The position numbers and the translations under genes are program-made. Shown in pieces: positions 1 through 8,789 of a DNA stretch of 56,728 bases. Within the stretch, counting starts at the first letter, position 1; the number at the start of each line of letters is the position of its first letter. The stretch spans positions 1-56,728 of the forward strand of contig CAMBXM010000004.1 of the NCBI GenBank assembly GCA_945871815.1, in the 5' to 3' direction. Source of the DNA: Singulisphaera sp. GP187. Lineage in GTDB: Bacteria; Planctomycetota; UBA1135; UBA2386. Below the pieces are notes generated by a model. That model did no database searches and was not told the origin of the DNA. It saw only the letters and a list, made by a program, of their open reading frames with translations.

Positions 1-412
1 AGCGATGCGCGTGATGGCGGTGTTGAAGCGCCGCTTCCCCAAGCTGCATACGCCGCGCAAGGAGGACATCTGCTACGCGACGACCAACCGTCAGATGGCC
101 GTCAAGCAACTGCGCGGCAAGGTCGACGTGTGGTTGGTCATCGGTGACAAGATGAGCAGCAACAGCAATCGGCTCCGTGAGATCGGTGCCGACTCTGGCG
201 TGCCCGCGTATCTGGTGTTGTCAGCCGCCGAGATCGACCCATCCTGGCTGCAAGGCAAGCTGGCCGTCGGCATCACGTCGGGCGCGAGCACGCCCGAGAG
301 CAGCGTGACAGCTGTGGTGGATCGACTGCGTGAGCTCGGCGCCACCTCGGTCGAAGAGGTCGAGGGAACGCGTGAGACCATCGAGTTCAGCTTGCCTCTC
401 GAAGTCCGCTGA
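1..412 (+). CDS. ispH: 4-hydroxy-3-methylbut-2-enyl diphosphate reductase, C-terminal part (truncated by window edge)
   Basis: This is the C-terminal part of IspH (LytB), the iron-sulfur enzyme that makes IPP and DMAPP in the last step of the MEP isoprenoid pathway. The frame is open from the left edge, so the N-terminus lies outside the window. The segment 'DICYATTNRQ' carries the last cluster-ligating cysteine. 'SSNSNRL' is the family's substrate-binding Ser-x-Asn stretch, and 'VGITSGASTPE' matches the usual C-terminal 'VGVTAGASAPE'. The gene ends 15 bp before nadE on the same strand, so the two may be cotranscribed. Identity rests on these motifs and is firm; only the 5' extent is unknown. 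Confidence 0.93.
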   Translation, partial: AMRVMAVLKRRFPKLHTPRKEDICYATTNRQMAVKQLRGKVDVWLVIGDKMSSNSNRLREIGADSGVPAYLVLSAAEIDPSWLQGKLAVGITSGASTPESSVTAVVDRLRELGATSVEEVEGTRETIEFSLPLEVR

Positions 413-427
413 CTGGAACCCCCGCGA

Positions 428-2086
428 ATGCGCGTCGCTCTCTGCCAACTCAACACCACGGTCGGCGACCTCGCCGGAAACGCCGCGCGCATCGTCACGA
501 TGGCGCAGAGCGCCCGGGCCCAGGGCGCCGAACTCGCGGTCTTCCCAGAACTGGCGACGTGTGGCTATCCGCCCGAAGACTTGCTGGTGCGACCCGAGTT
601 CTTGCGCGCGCACGAACGAGCGTTGCAGCAATTGGCGAAGGACGTGCCTGCGGACCTGCCCGTGCTCCTTGGCTGCGTCGCCACCAACGAAACCGCCCGC
701 GCCACCGGTGGTCGGCCGTTGCACAATGCCGCGGCGTGGCTGTTTGGCGGCAAAGTGCGCATCGTTGCACGCAAGAGCCTGTTGCCGACCTACGACGTCT
801 TCGATGAAGGCCGCTACTTCGAACCGTGGCGCGAACCCGCCCGCAACATCGTCGATCACGGCGGTCACCGCATCGGTGTCGTCATCTGCGAGGATGGCTG
901 GAACGATGAGGAGTTCTTCACGGAGCGCCAGTACCCGATCGACCCGGTGCAGGAGGTCGTGCGCGCCGGTGCCGAGTTTGTCGTCAACTTGAGCGCGTCA
1001 CCGTGGAACCTCGGCAAGGACGCGTTCCGCGGGCGCATGGTCGCTTTCGCGGCGCATCGCCACGCGGTCCCGATGCTCTACGCGAATCTCGTCGGCGGCA
1101 ACATCACGCTGCAGTTCGACGGTGGCTCGCTGGCGGTGTCGCAGAACGGGTTTGCGTTCGTGCCCGTTCAGTGGGAGGAGGCGTTGCATGTCGTCGACAC
1201 GGGCAAGCACAGTGAATGGCGGCACGCGCTCGTCGCGCGGCCAGCGCCGGAGATGCACGCCCGCGCGATCATCCAGGGCATTCGCGATCACGCGCACAAG
1301 TTTGGCCTGCCACGTGCAGTGATCGGCTTGTCGGGCGGCATCGACTCTGCCGTCGTCGCGGCGCTCGCGGTCGACGCTCTCGGCCGGGACAACGTAGTCG
1401 GCGTTGCGATGCCGTCGCGCTACAGCAGCGATCACAGTGTCGAGGATGCCCGCGCGCTCGCCCACAACCTCGGCATCGAGTTCCATGTCTTGCCGATCGA
1501 GCCGTTGCAGGACACCTTCGAGAAGGCGCTTCAGCCGGTGTTTGCCGGCACACAGCCAGGTCTGGCGGAAGAGAACCTGCAATCGCGAACCCGCGGCGCA
1601 TTGCTGATGGCGTTCTCCAACAAGCGCGGTCACGCGCTGCTGACGACTGGCAACAAGAGCGAGTGTGCCGTGGGCTACTGCACGCTCTACGGCGACACCT
1701 GCGGCGCGCTCGCTCCGGTCGCGGATCTGTGGAAGACCGAGGTCTGGGAGCTCGCGCGCTTTCTCAATCGCGATGGCGTGCGCATCCCCATCCGCTCGAT
1801 CGAGAAGCCGCCATCCGCCGAGCTGCGGCCCGGTCAATTGGATACCGACAGCCTGCCGCCCTACCACGAACTCGACCCGGTTCTCAAGCTGCTGGTCGAA
1901 AGCGAACTCTCCGTCGTCGACGCCGCCGCGCGTACTGGCATGGCGCGCGAGCGTGTCGCCGACCTCTTCGCCAAGATCCAAGCTACCGAGTTCAAGCGCT
2001 CGCAGTACCCGCCGACCATTCGCGTCAGCGGTCGCTGTTGGGAAGGGCGGTGCATGCCGATCTCGCACCGCTATCGCGAACGCTGA
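428..2086 (+). CDS. nadE: Glutamine-dependent NAD(+) synthase
   Basis: This 552-residue, two-domain NadE amidates nicotinic acid adenine dinucleotide to NAD using ammonia from glutamine. The N-terminal nitrilase-type glutaminase domain (about 1-270) has the Glu-Lys-Cys triad at E41, K116 and C154 ('FPELATCGY', 'ARKSLLP', 'VVICEDGWN'). The C-terminal synthetase domain (about 275-552) opens with the ATP-pyrophosphatase P-loop 'GLSGGIDSAVV' (SGGIDS at 302-307) and contains 'TTGNKSE' and 'LYGDTCGALAPV'. Length is normal for the fused glutamine-dependent type, so no separate amidotransferase is needed. It follows ispH by 15 bp. The next gene downstream is convergent. Confidence 0.96.
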   Translation: MRVALCQLNTTVGDLAGNAARIVTMAQSARAQGAELAVFPELATCGYPPEDLLVRPEFLRAHERALQQLAKDVPADLPVLLGCVATNETARATGGRPLHNAAAWLFGGKVRIVARKSLLPTYDVFDEGRYFEPWREPARNIVDHGGHRIGVVICEDGWNDEEFFTERQYPIDPVQEVVRAGAEFVVNLSASPWNLGKDAFRGRMVAFAAHRHAVPMLYANLVGGNITLQFDGGSLAVSQNGFAFVPVQWEEALHVVDTGKHSEWRHALVARPAPEMHARAIIQGIRDHAHKFGLPRAVIGLSGGIDSAVVAALAVDALGRDNVVGVAMPSRYSSDHSVEDARALAHNLGIEFHVLPIEPLQDTFEKALQPVFAGTQPGLAEENLQSRTRGALLMAFSNKRGHALLTTGNKSECAVGYCTLYGDTCGALAPVADLWKTEVWELARFLNRDGVRIPIRSIEKPPSAELRPGQLDTDSLPPYHELDPVLKLLVESELSVVDAAARTGMARERVADLFAKIQATEFKRSQYPPTIRVSGRCWEGRCMPISHRYRER

Positions 2087-2141
2087 GCGCCCGCGAGCTT
2101 CGCTGCCCGGCCTCGCCCGCAGGCCAGTGGCGCAACGACGG

Positions 2142-4874
2142 CTACTTCTTCTTCTTGTCGCCAAACAGGCGATCGAGGCTCTTCTTCAGCAGGTCCTGAC
2201 CCTGTTGCTCGAGCAGTTTCCGCGGCGCTGCTTGCAGGGCCTGCTGCAACAACTGGCCGAGATCGGGACCCTGAAAGGTCGGTGCGTCGAGCGTGCCAGC
2301 GATGCCAGCCTGAAGCGGGCTACCCGCGAGGAAGCCCGCGATCGCCGCGCCGTCCTTGTGCTGCTGCAGCAGTGAGGTGACGTCCATGCCGAGTTCGAGG
2401 CGACCGTCGAGGTGCACCTTGCCCTGCAGGCCGTACTCGCCGCCCTTGCTGAGCCAGCGCATGGCGCGATGGGTGATAGCGCCTTGCTGCAGGGTGAAGG
2501 TGCTGCCGAGGCGGTCGATCGCGAGTTGCTGTGGTTGTCCAAGCAATGCCATCAGGTCACTCAGGCCTTTGGCCGGAACGAGTCGACCGTTGGTCAGCGT
2601 GATCTCGCCATCGCCCTGCCAGCGATCGAGCCATTGCAGGGTGTTCTCGTCGTCCTGCCGCAGCGTGTTACCGCGCACTGCAAGGACCAGATCGATGCCG
2701 CTCTGAAAGTCAGCGCTCTTGCCGCTCACGCCGGCGAGCAGCGGCACCAGGTAGCGCAGCACCGCGGAGCTCTCGCCTTGCACTTGCCCAGCCTTCCAGC
2801 TCATCGCGAACTCGAACGGCATGCTGGGCTGGTTGGCGTCGGCGCGCAGTTGCACTTGTAGCGGACCCCGGTTGAGCAGGGTCGAAGGCTCGGAGCGCAC
2901 CTCGAGGACGCCGTCGCGCAGGGAGGCGTTCCCGGTTGCATTCGCGAGCTCGAGGCCGGAGCCCTGGTAACTGAGGCCGGCCAGCACTGCATCGGCGCGG
3001 ATTCCGTGCAGTTGCTTCAACTGCTCCAGGCCGCCTTCGAGGTCGCCGTTCATCAGCTCCGCTGGCAGCACGACGAGTCCTGTGGTCGTGCCGCTGAGTC
3101 CGGCGAGATCCGCGAACGCCCCGCCGAGCCGTGCCAGTGCCGCGAGGTCGGCAGTGAACGTGCAGGCCGCACCCGCATCGATGCCGCGTTCTTTTCGCGC
3201 GGCCTCGTCGAGGCTCGTCAACTGCGCGAAGCCGAAGTCGGCGCTGGACTTGCCGAGTTCGAGGCGCGGCTTGCCGTCGAGGTCCGGCGCGAGCACGCGG
3301 AGCGACGGCTTCAGCGACCATCGATCGGCTTGCAGGTGCATGCCTTGCAGCAGCGTGCCGGCAAAGTGCGGGCCGGCGACGGCAACCTCGCCGTTGATGT
3401 CGAGCCGCCGCGCACTCCCGAAGTCCATCTCGAGTTCGAGCAGCGCGTCGACTACGCCTTGCATGACGGACAGCTCGTCTTGGTCCAGCGCGGCGCCGAT
3501 CAGCTGCCGATAGCGCGACAGGTCGAACGCACTGGCCTTGACGACGCCACGGCCTCGCTTGGTCTCTGAGTCGAGCTCCGCGGTGCACAAGAAGGATGGG
3601 GCGTCGCCCGCGGCGACCATGCCTTGCGCTTCGAGCTGGACTCGGAGCCGGTTCGAGCTGAGCCCCTTCGCGACGGCGCCTTGGATGGTGGCAAACGATC
3701 CGAGGATCTCGTCGCCTCGCTGGATCGACAAATCGGTCGCGCCGAAGCCGAGATCGAAGCTCGAATCCGGCAACAGGGTGTCGAGGGTCGTGGCCGTCGT
3801 GGCGCGGCTCGAAGTGGACAAGCCAGGGTGGATGGTGAGGCTGCCGATACGCAGGTCGACGTCGCGAAACAGCGAACCGGCGAGGTGCAACTGGCGGATC
3901 GCAAGGTCCCCGTTCGAAGTGAGGAGGGCGTCTTCGTGGCCGCCGATGCGGGCTTCGAAGTGGCCGTCGATCACGCCATCGAACGCGGTGATCGCCCCGT
4001 CCTCGAGCTTGGTCTCCAGCAGGCTGCGGTAGCGACCGAGATCGAAGTTCTTGGCCTTCATGCGCACGGTGCCGCTCTCGGCAACCGGGTCGAAGCCGCC
4101 GTCGAGCGAGATCGAGCCGCTCTGGCCGCCATCGAGCGCTGCAGGCAGCAATGCACCGCAGCGAATGCGAACTTCGTTGCTCAGCGGGTCCTTGTCGATG
4201 GCGAGGTTTACGCCCAGCAGCGATTCGAGGACCTCGCCGTCACGGCGAAACTCGATGCTGCTGTCGAGGAGTGCCAAGTGCAGTCGGCCCTTGAAGAAGA
4301 GCATGGACGCGCTGCTGGTGGTGGTCGTCGTGGTCGTCGTGCGCGAGGTCGTCGTGCGTCGTCGCGTCGTGCGTGGCACTTCTGAAGCATCCTGCGCCTC
4401 ACTGTGCGAGCCATCGTCGTCGGTGGTCACGCTGCTGCCCATCTGGGCCATCGCCCTGCTCACGAGCTGCTCGACGTTGGTCATGCCGTCGTCGTTCTCG
4501 TCGATGCGCAAGTGCAAACCGCGCACCTCGGCTTCGATGCCGAACTGGCCCTTCAACATCGGGAGCAGCGCAACATCGGCATGCGCATTCGAGAGTCGGA
4601 GCAGCGGATGCGTGTTGTCGAAACCCGGCGCGTTGCCAATCTCGACGTCCGCAATCTCGAAGCCCGAGAGCCAGCCAAAGTGCAGCACGTCGATGCGGCA
4701 CGGCGTGCCCAGCTCGCGAGTCATCAGTGCGCCGAGCTTCTTCTTGGCGACGCCGAGCAATGCGTACGGAAGAAGTGCGACGAGCACCACCAACAATGTG
4801 ATGACGACGAACATCAGTCGCAGCGGTCGCTTCCACCACGAACGACTGCCGGCGGCGGGTTGCTGGATCTTCAT
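2142..4874 (-). CDS. AsmA-like / DUF748-like large membrane-anchored protein
   Basis: This 910-residue protein has a short cytoplasmic N-terminus, one membrane segment (about 20-40) and a long beta-rich extracytoplasmic part. The opening after the anchor ('VLHFGWLSGFEIADVEIGN', 'LLRLSNAHADVALLPML') and late statements such as 'LQQGAITHRAMRWLSKGGEYGLQGKVHLDG' are typical of AsmA/TamB-type proteins, which are linked to outer-envelope lipid or protein assembly. Residues about 168-190 form a Thr/Arg/Ser low-complexity tract. The C-terminus is lysine-rich. I chose the ATG at 4874 because it places the anchor at the N-terminus; an upstream ATG at 5024 would overlap the divergent gene. The family call is by pattern, so subfamily and partners are uncertain. 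Confidence 0.65.
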   Translation of the reverse strand: MKIQQPAAGSRSWWKRPLRLMFVVITLLVVLVALLPYALLGVAKKKLGALMTRELGTPCRIDVLHFGWLSGFEIADVEIGNAPGFDNTHPLLRLSNAHADVALLPMLKGQFGIEAEVRGLHLRIDENDDGMTNVEQLVSRAMAQMGSSVTTDDDGSHSEAQDASEVPRTTRRRTTTSRTTTTTTTTSSASMLFFKGRLHLALLDSSIEFRRDGEVLESLLGVNLAIDKDPLSNEVRIRCGALLPAALDGGQSGSISLDGGFDPVAESGTVRMKAKNFDLGRYRSLLETKLEDGAITAFDGVIDGHFEARIGGHEDALLTSNGDLAIRQLHLAGSLFRDVDLRIGSLTIHPGLSTSSRATTATTLDTLLPDSSFDLGFGATDLSIQRGDEILGSFATIQGAVAKGLSSNRLRVQLEAQGMVAAGDAPSFLCTAELDSETKRGRGVVKASAFDLSRYRQLIGAALDQDELSVMQGVVDALLELEMDFGSARRLDINGEVAVAGPHFAGTLLQGMHLQADRWSLKPSLRVLAPDLDGKPRLELGKSSADFGFAQLTSLDEAARKERGIDAGAACTFTADLAALARLGGAFADLAGLSGTTTGLVVLPAELMNGDLEGGLEQLKQLHGIRADAVLAGLSYQGSGLELANATGNASLRDGVLEVRSEPSTLLNRGPLQVQLRADANQPSMPFEFAMSWKAGQVQGESSAVLRYLVPLLAGVSGKSADFQSGIDLVLAVRGNTLRQDDENTLQWLDRWQGDGEITLTNGRLVPAKGLSDLMALLGQPQQLAIDRLGSTFTLQQGAITHRAMRWLSKGGEYGLQGKVHLDGRLELGMDVTSLLQQHKDGAAIAGFLAGSPLQAGIAGTLDAPTFQGPDLGQLLQQALQAAPRKLLEQQGQDLLKKSLDRLFGDKKKK

Positions 4875-4910
4875 GTGGTACGTTGGTTGTGATCCCGGAA
4901 CGAGACGAAC

Positions 4911-5690
4911 ATGAGTGATGCTGGAATGACAGGGTCGTTGCTCGACCGCCTCGATATCGCGCTGGTGCAGCGCATCGCAGGCTTGGAAGGCGACGCGGAG
5001 CAGGAGATGCTCCAAAGCGCACATCTATACCACGACCGGCTCTTCCGCCCGTCGTCGCAGGACCCGATGTTCCTTGCCGCGCTGCTGCGGTTGCGGGGCT
5101 TCGCGGTCCAAGACGCCGATGCCGTCGAGGTGTTGGAGGGCTCGAGCCGTCGCCTGATGCCTGCGAGCCAAGAGAGCCAACTGCTCTTCGGCTTGGTGGA
5201 CGTGCTGCAAATGGTGCGCGACCGAGCGAGCCAAGGGCGGGCGCCGGACGGCTGGTTTCTGGTGGAGCTGTTCAAGACCATGACGCGCGGCCTCCCGCGC
5301 TTCCGCAACAACGCCCTCCGTATCGACCAACCGTGGGACGGGATGCTGTATGTGCAGCATCCGCGACCCGCAGAATTGACGGCGGCGCTCGACCGGTTCG
5401 ACTACGGCAATCGCTATTTCGACATGCCGTCGTCCTTCGACCGGCTCCATCCCCTGCGCCAAGGCTTCCGCATCCTCTGGCGCTTTGCGCGCATCGCTCC
5501 CTTTCCTGACCTCAACGTGCCCATGGCATGGATCGCCATGTGCAGTTGGTTGCTGTCGCGGGGCTATCCGATGCTGACCCCAGAGCCTGGCGATCGCGAG
5601 ATCATGCCGCGCTTCGTGGCGGGGCCTGCTCCGATCCGGGTGGTGCAATGGGAGGCTCGGCTCCTGCAGTCGATCTCGCTCTATCGCTGA
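4911..5690 (+). CDS. Fic-fold-like protein with a degenerate active-site motif
   Basis: The product has 259 residues and no signal peptide. Its second half follows the order of a Fic domain: 'FLVELFKTMTRGLPRFRNNALRI' resembles the Fic N-terminal helix and 'G-x-(Y/F)-R' stretch, 'YVQHPRPAEL' resembles the flap and 'pp' segment, and 'HPLRQGFRILWRFARIAPF' leads into the active-site loop. Where active Fic proteins have HPFx(D/E)GNGR, residues 196-204 read APFPDLNVP. The catalytic His, both glycines and the Arg are all replaced, while Pro, Phe, Asp and Asn remain. 'LLSRGYPMLTP' after it matches the usual 'LL...GYP' helix. I infer a pseudoenzyme; function is unknown. It is divergent from the AsmA-like gene (36 bp apart). 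Confidence 0.5.
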   Translation: MSDAGMTGSLLDRLDIALVQRIAGLEGDAEQEMLQSAHLYHDRLFRPSSQDPMFLAALLRLRGFAVQDADAVEVLEGSSRRLMPASQESQLLFGLVDVLQMVRDRASQGRAPDGWFLVELFKTMTRGLPRFRNNALRIDQPWDGMLYVQHPRPAELTAALDRFDYGNRYFDMPSSFDRLHPLRQGFRILWRFARIAPFPDLNVPMAWIAMCSWLLSRGYPMLTPEPGDREIMPRFVAGPAPIRVVQWEARLLQSISLYR

Positions 5691-5703
5691 GCGATGGTGA
5701 AGG

Positions 5704-5727
5704 CTTGCGGTGACTCGTCACCACAAG
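5704..5727. terminator. Hairpin between convergent genes, possible bidirectional terminator
   Basis: A 24-bp near-perfect palindrome with arms CTTGcGGTGA and TCACCaCAAG around a CTCG loop lies 14 bp after the stop of the Fic-like gene and about 100 bp beyond the stop of the convergent helicase gene. No clear U-tract follows on either strand, so its role as a terminator is inferred from position and stem strength. Confidence 0.35.
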
Positions 5728-5825
5728 GTCGCTGTCGTGAAGCACGGCCAACGCAGTGCTGGCGAGGTTGCTGGCGCCGAGTGCGATTAAGCGATGCGGC
5801 TCGTGGCAGCGCATGCCCCGCATGC

Positions 5826-6968
5826 CTACCCGCGCGACGACGCCTTGCCGCTCGGTGGCGCGGTCCTCAGCTTCTCGACCTTCAGCATCAACGGTTCGTC
5901 GCGCTCGGTCACGAAGTTGACGACGAGCCCTGGCCGACCAGCGCGCGCCGTGCGCCCGACGCGGTGGATGTAGTTCTCGATCTCCACTGGCAAGTGGTAG
6001 TTGACGACGCGCGCGACGTGCTCGATGTCGAGCCCGCGCGATGCGAGGTCGGTCGAGATGAGGATCGCGGCCTCGCCGTCGCGGAAGAGCTCGAGGTTCT
6101 TGCGGCGCTCGATCTTGTCCATCTCGCCACGGTAGATCGTGCACGCGACGCCGAGTTGCGCGACCTCGGCCGCGAGTGCGTCACACTGCTCGCGAGTGTT
6201 GGCGAACATCAGGGTGCCGCCATTCACCTTCTCGCTCAGCACCTGTTGCAGCAGCGGCAGTCGCTTGCCGCCGTCGACCGTGCGATTGACCGTCGTCAGC
6301 GTGGCGACTGTGCGATGGCTGCCCGAAGAACGCACGACCTCGGCCGTCTGGAAACGGTTCTTGATCAGGGCCTGCACCGCGACCGACACCGTCGCCGAGA
6401 ACATCGCGAGCTGTCGTGCGGGCGGGCAGGCGTCGACGATGTGCTCGGCATCGGCGAGGAAGCCGGCGTCGAGCATGCGGTCGGCTTCGTCGAACACGAG
6501 AGTGCGCACGTCACTCAGGTTGATGGTCCCCTGTTCGAGCAGCTTGAGCATGCGACCTGTGGTCGCGACCAGAACTTCGAACGGGCCGCTGACATTGGTC
6601 TTGGCGACTTCGAGTTTGGTGCCGCCGAGCACGGTGCGCACGCGCAGTCGGACCGAGTGCGTGAACTTCTTGAACACACGCGCGACCTGCTCGCCGAGTT
6701 CGCGGGTGGGGACCAGGACGACGGCGCGCGGCTTGCCGCTGTGCGACACCGCTTGGCCCTGATCTTCGAGCGTCTTGAGTGCGTGCAACAAGGGCAGGGC
6801 GTAGGCGAGAGTCTTGCCGCTGCCAGTTTCGGACACGCCGACGACAGAGCGACCGGCCAGCAGAATGGGGATCGCCCGCGACTGGATCTCGGTCGGCGTC
6901 GTCAGTTCTTGTTCGGCGAGGGTCGTCTGCAGCGAAGGCAACAGATCAAAGTCAGTGAATGCGGGCAT
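5826..6968 (-). CDS. DEAD-box ATP-dependent RNA helicase
   Basis: This is a 380-residue minimal DEAD-box helicase, acting on structured RNA in the cytoplasm (for example ribosome assembly or mRNA turnover). The Q motif 'LTTPTEIQ' (22-29), Walker A 'SETGSGKT' (46-53), 'PTRELG' (87-92), DEAD box (160-163) and SAT (191-193) are present. The C-terminal lobe has 'STDLASRGLDIEHV' and 'HRVGRTARAG'. Motif Ib reads 'TTGRM' instead of the usual TPGR. It ends shortly after the helicase core, without the long basic tail of RhlE or DbpA types, so I give no gene symbol. The ATG at 6968 fits the family N-terminus 'FTDFDLLPSL'; a longer reading frame upstream would overlap the neighbouring gene. Confidence 0.93.
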   Translation of the reverse strand: MPAFTDFDLLPSLQTTLAEQELTTPTEIQSRAIPILLAGRSVVGVSETGSGKTLAYALPLLHALKTLEDQGQAVSHSGKPRAVVLVPTRELGEQVARVFKKFTHSVRLRVRTVLGGTKLEVAKTNVSGPFEVLVATTGRMLKLLEQGTINLSDVRTLVFDEADRMLDAGFLADAEHIVDACPPARQLAMFSATVSVAVQALIKNRFQTAEVVRSSGSHRTVATLTTVNRTVDGGKRLPLLQQVLSEKVNGGTLMFANTREQCDALAAEVAQLGVACTIYRGEMDKIERRKNLELFRDGEAAILISTDLASRGLDIEHVARVVNYHLPVEIENYIHRVGRTARAGRPGLVVNFVTERDEPLMLKVEKLRTAPPSGKASSRG

Positions 6969-7064
6969 GGGATGAGGCTGTTGCAGAGAACGGGCGGCCG
7001 CTTTGGGGCGGGGGAGCATACGGGTGGCCGGGCTCCTCAGTGCGCTCGGGCCCGAAAGACTGCG

Positions 7065-7102
7065 CCAGGTGCGTTCCTGTGGGCCAGAAGACCGGCACCT
7101 GG
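7065..7102 (-). terminator. Possible intrinsic terminator after the Bax-inhibitor-1 gene
   Basis: An 8-bp perfect stem (CCAGGTGC / GCACCTGG) with a 22-nt loop begins 7 bp past the stop codon of the Bax-inhibitor-1 gene. On the minus strand a short pyrimidine stretch (TCTTTC) follows about 12 nt later. The position is right, but the long loop and weak U-tract keep confidence modest. Confidence 0.35.
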
Positions 7103-7108
7103 GGTGCC

Positions 7109-7852
7109 TCAGTCGCGGCTGTGGAGCTTCGCCAGCAACCGGAGCGTTTCGACGTAGAGCCAAACCAGCGTCACCAGCAGCCCGAACGACGCGTACCACT
7201 CCATGTGCTTGGGCGCGCCCTTCTTCTCGCCCTGCTCGATGAAGTCGAAGTCGAGGACGAGGTTCAAGGCTGCAACGATGACGATGAACATGCTGATACC
7301 GATGCCGGCGATGCCGTTCTCGTGCAGCAAGGGCATCCGGATCCCGAAGAACGACAGGATCCAACTGGCGAGATAGATCAGCGCGATGGCGCCGGTCGCG
7401 GCGGCCATGCCGAGCTTGAAGTTCTCGGTCGCGCGGATCAGTCCCGAGCGATAGGCGAAGAGCAGGGCGAGCAACGTCGTCGCAGTCATGCCCGTCGCTT
7501 GCATCGCGATGCCGGGATACATCGACTCGAACAGCGCCGACAGCGCGCCGAGGAAGATGCCTTCGAGCACTGCATACGGCACCGCGGTGTAGCACGCGAT
7601 GTGCGGCTTGAACGCCGTGACGAGCGACAGCACGAGGCCGCCGATCACGGCGCCGATCAACCACGGATAGAGGTGAGCCGGCACGCCGCCGATCCCGATG
7701 CACTCGTTCCAGGTGAACACGGCTGCGAACAGCACGAGCGAGACCAGGAAGGCCGTCTTGTGGACGGTCCCCATGATCGTCATGGTCGCGGTGCCAGACT
7801 CGGCGCGGAGGTCGAACGTGGAGGCTTTGAGGATGGGATTCGAAGTGCGCAT
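7109..7852 (-). CDS. Bax inhibitor-1/YccA family membrane protein
   Basis: This 247-residue integral membrane protein has about seven hydrophobic segments. The start 'MRTSNPIL' is the characteristic opening of the bacterial BI-1/YccA group seen in actinobacteria and planctomycetes. 'YAVLEGIFLGALSALFES' and the acidic-rich end after 'VLDFDFIEQGEKKGAPKHMEWY' match the family, including the conserved late aspartates that form the pH-sensing pair in BI-1-type channels. The family is associated with proton or calcium leak and membrane proteostasis; the specific role here is unknown. It lies 140 bp upstream of the helicase gene on the same strand, with a hairpin between them. Confidence 0.88.
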   Translation of the reverse strand: MRTSNPILKASTFDLRAESGTATMTIMGTVHKTAFLVSLVLFAAVFTWNECIGIGGVPAHLYPWLIGAVIGGLVLSLVTAFKPHIACYTAVPYAVLEGIFLGALSALFESMYPGIAMQATGMTATTLLALLFAYRSGLIRATENFKLGMAAATGAIALIYLASWILSFFGIRMPLLHENGIAGIGISMFIVIVAALNLVLDFDFIEQGEKKGAPKHMEWYASFGLLVTLVWLYVETLRLLAKLHSRD

Positions 7853-7982
7853 GGTGGTCTCCTGCTCACGCAGCCAGAGCGGTTGCTGCGGTTGGTGTGA
7901 CGGTGGGCGCGGAGGATAGCACGCGGACTGCGCGGCACGACCTCCAGCCGAGATCGGGCCTCTTGAGCGAGTCGGCTAGGAG

Positions 7983-8732
7983 TCACTCGCCGCGGAGTTC
8001 TTGCACCTGCGCCAGCGCGAACGTGCGCCCGCCGTCGAGTCGAAGCCCGCGCAGGTCGATCGCTTCGAGCACGCCGCTCACGACCGAGCCGCAGCGAACG
8101 CGAACCCGACACCCCAGTAGCGAGAGGCACTGCGCGAACCGCTCTTCGTAGGCCGCAGTCTCCCCTCGCTGCAACGCCGCAACCGCGGCATCGAGCCGTT
8201 GCGCCAGCGCCAGCAGAACCGCTTCGCGATCGTGGGCACGCCCAGTCACTGCGCGCAGCGAGGTGGCGATGTCGGCCAAGTGAGCGGGCGGCGCTTCGCT
8301 GTTGACGTTGATGCCGATGCCGATGCGAAAGCGCATCGGCTTCTGCGCATCGGCGTCGACCAGCACGCCGGCGAGCTTCTTGCCGCCGTGCAGCACGTCG
8401 TTGGGCCACTTGAAGCGAAGCTCGCTCGCGCGGTCGCCGAGTTCGGGTGCGACCGCGTCGACCACACACAGTGGCAGGACGACGGGCAGCGCAACGACAT
8501 CAGGCAGATCGACGCGAAGCGAAAACGTGACGGCGAGATCGAGCCCTTGCTCGTCGTGCCACGGGCGTTGCTGGCGGCCGCGGCCAGAGTCCTGATGTTC
8601 GGCCCAGAACATCGACCACGCGAGGTCGGTGTCGGCGGCAGCGAGGTCCTGCGTGCTGCTGCACGTGGCCACGTGGTGCAGACGTTGGAAGCGCGTGGTC
8701 GCGGCGAGACGGGCGCTGAGCGATGGGGACAC
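7983..8732 (-). CDS. birA: Biotin--[acetyl-CoA-carboxylase] ligase, short form without HTH domain
   Basis: This 249-residue biotin protein ligase activates biotin to biotinyl-AMP and attaches it to the carrier lysine of acetyl-CoA carboxylase or related enzymes. The catalytic core is clear: 'SSTQD' near the N-terminus, 'AEHQDSGRGRQQRPWH' (the GRGRxxRxW biotin/AMP loop), 'FKWPNDVL' and 'KKLAGVLVDA', with 'IGIGINVN' following. The small C-terminal beta domain ('VRVRCGSVVSGVLEAIDLRGLRL') is present. There is no N-terminal winged helix, so this is the monofunctional type and should not repress biotin genes. The start at 8732 is a GTG. It lies 57 bp downstream of the beta-propeller gene on the same strand. 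Confidence 0.93.
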   Translation of the reverse strand: MSPSLSARLAATTRFQRLHHVATCSSTQDLAAADTDLAWSMFWAEHQDSGRGRQQRPWHDEQGLDLAVTFSLRVDLPDVVALPVVLPLCVVDAVAPELGDRASELRFKWPNDVLHGGKKLAGVLVDADAQKPMRFRIGIGINVNSEAPPAHLADIATSLRAVTGRAHDREAVLLALAQRLDAAVAALQRGETAAYEERFAQCLSLLGCRVRVRCGSVVSGVLEAIDLRGLRLDGGRTFALAQVQELRGE

Positions 8733-8789
8733 AGGTGGGCAGAGGACTTCGGCAGGCTGGCCGGGGGAGGCGTAGTTGATGCGGTTCTC

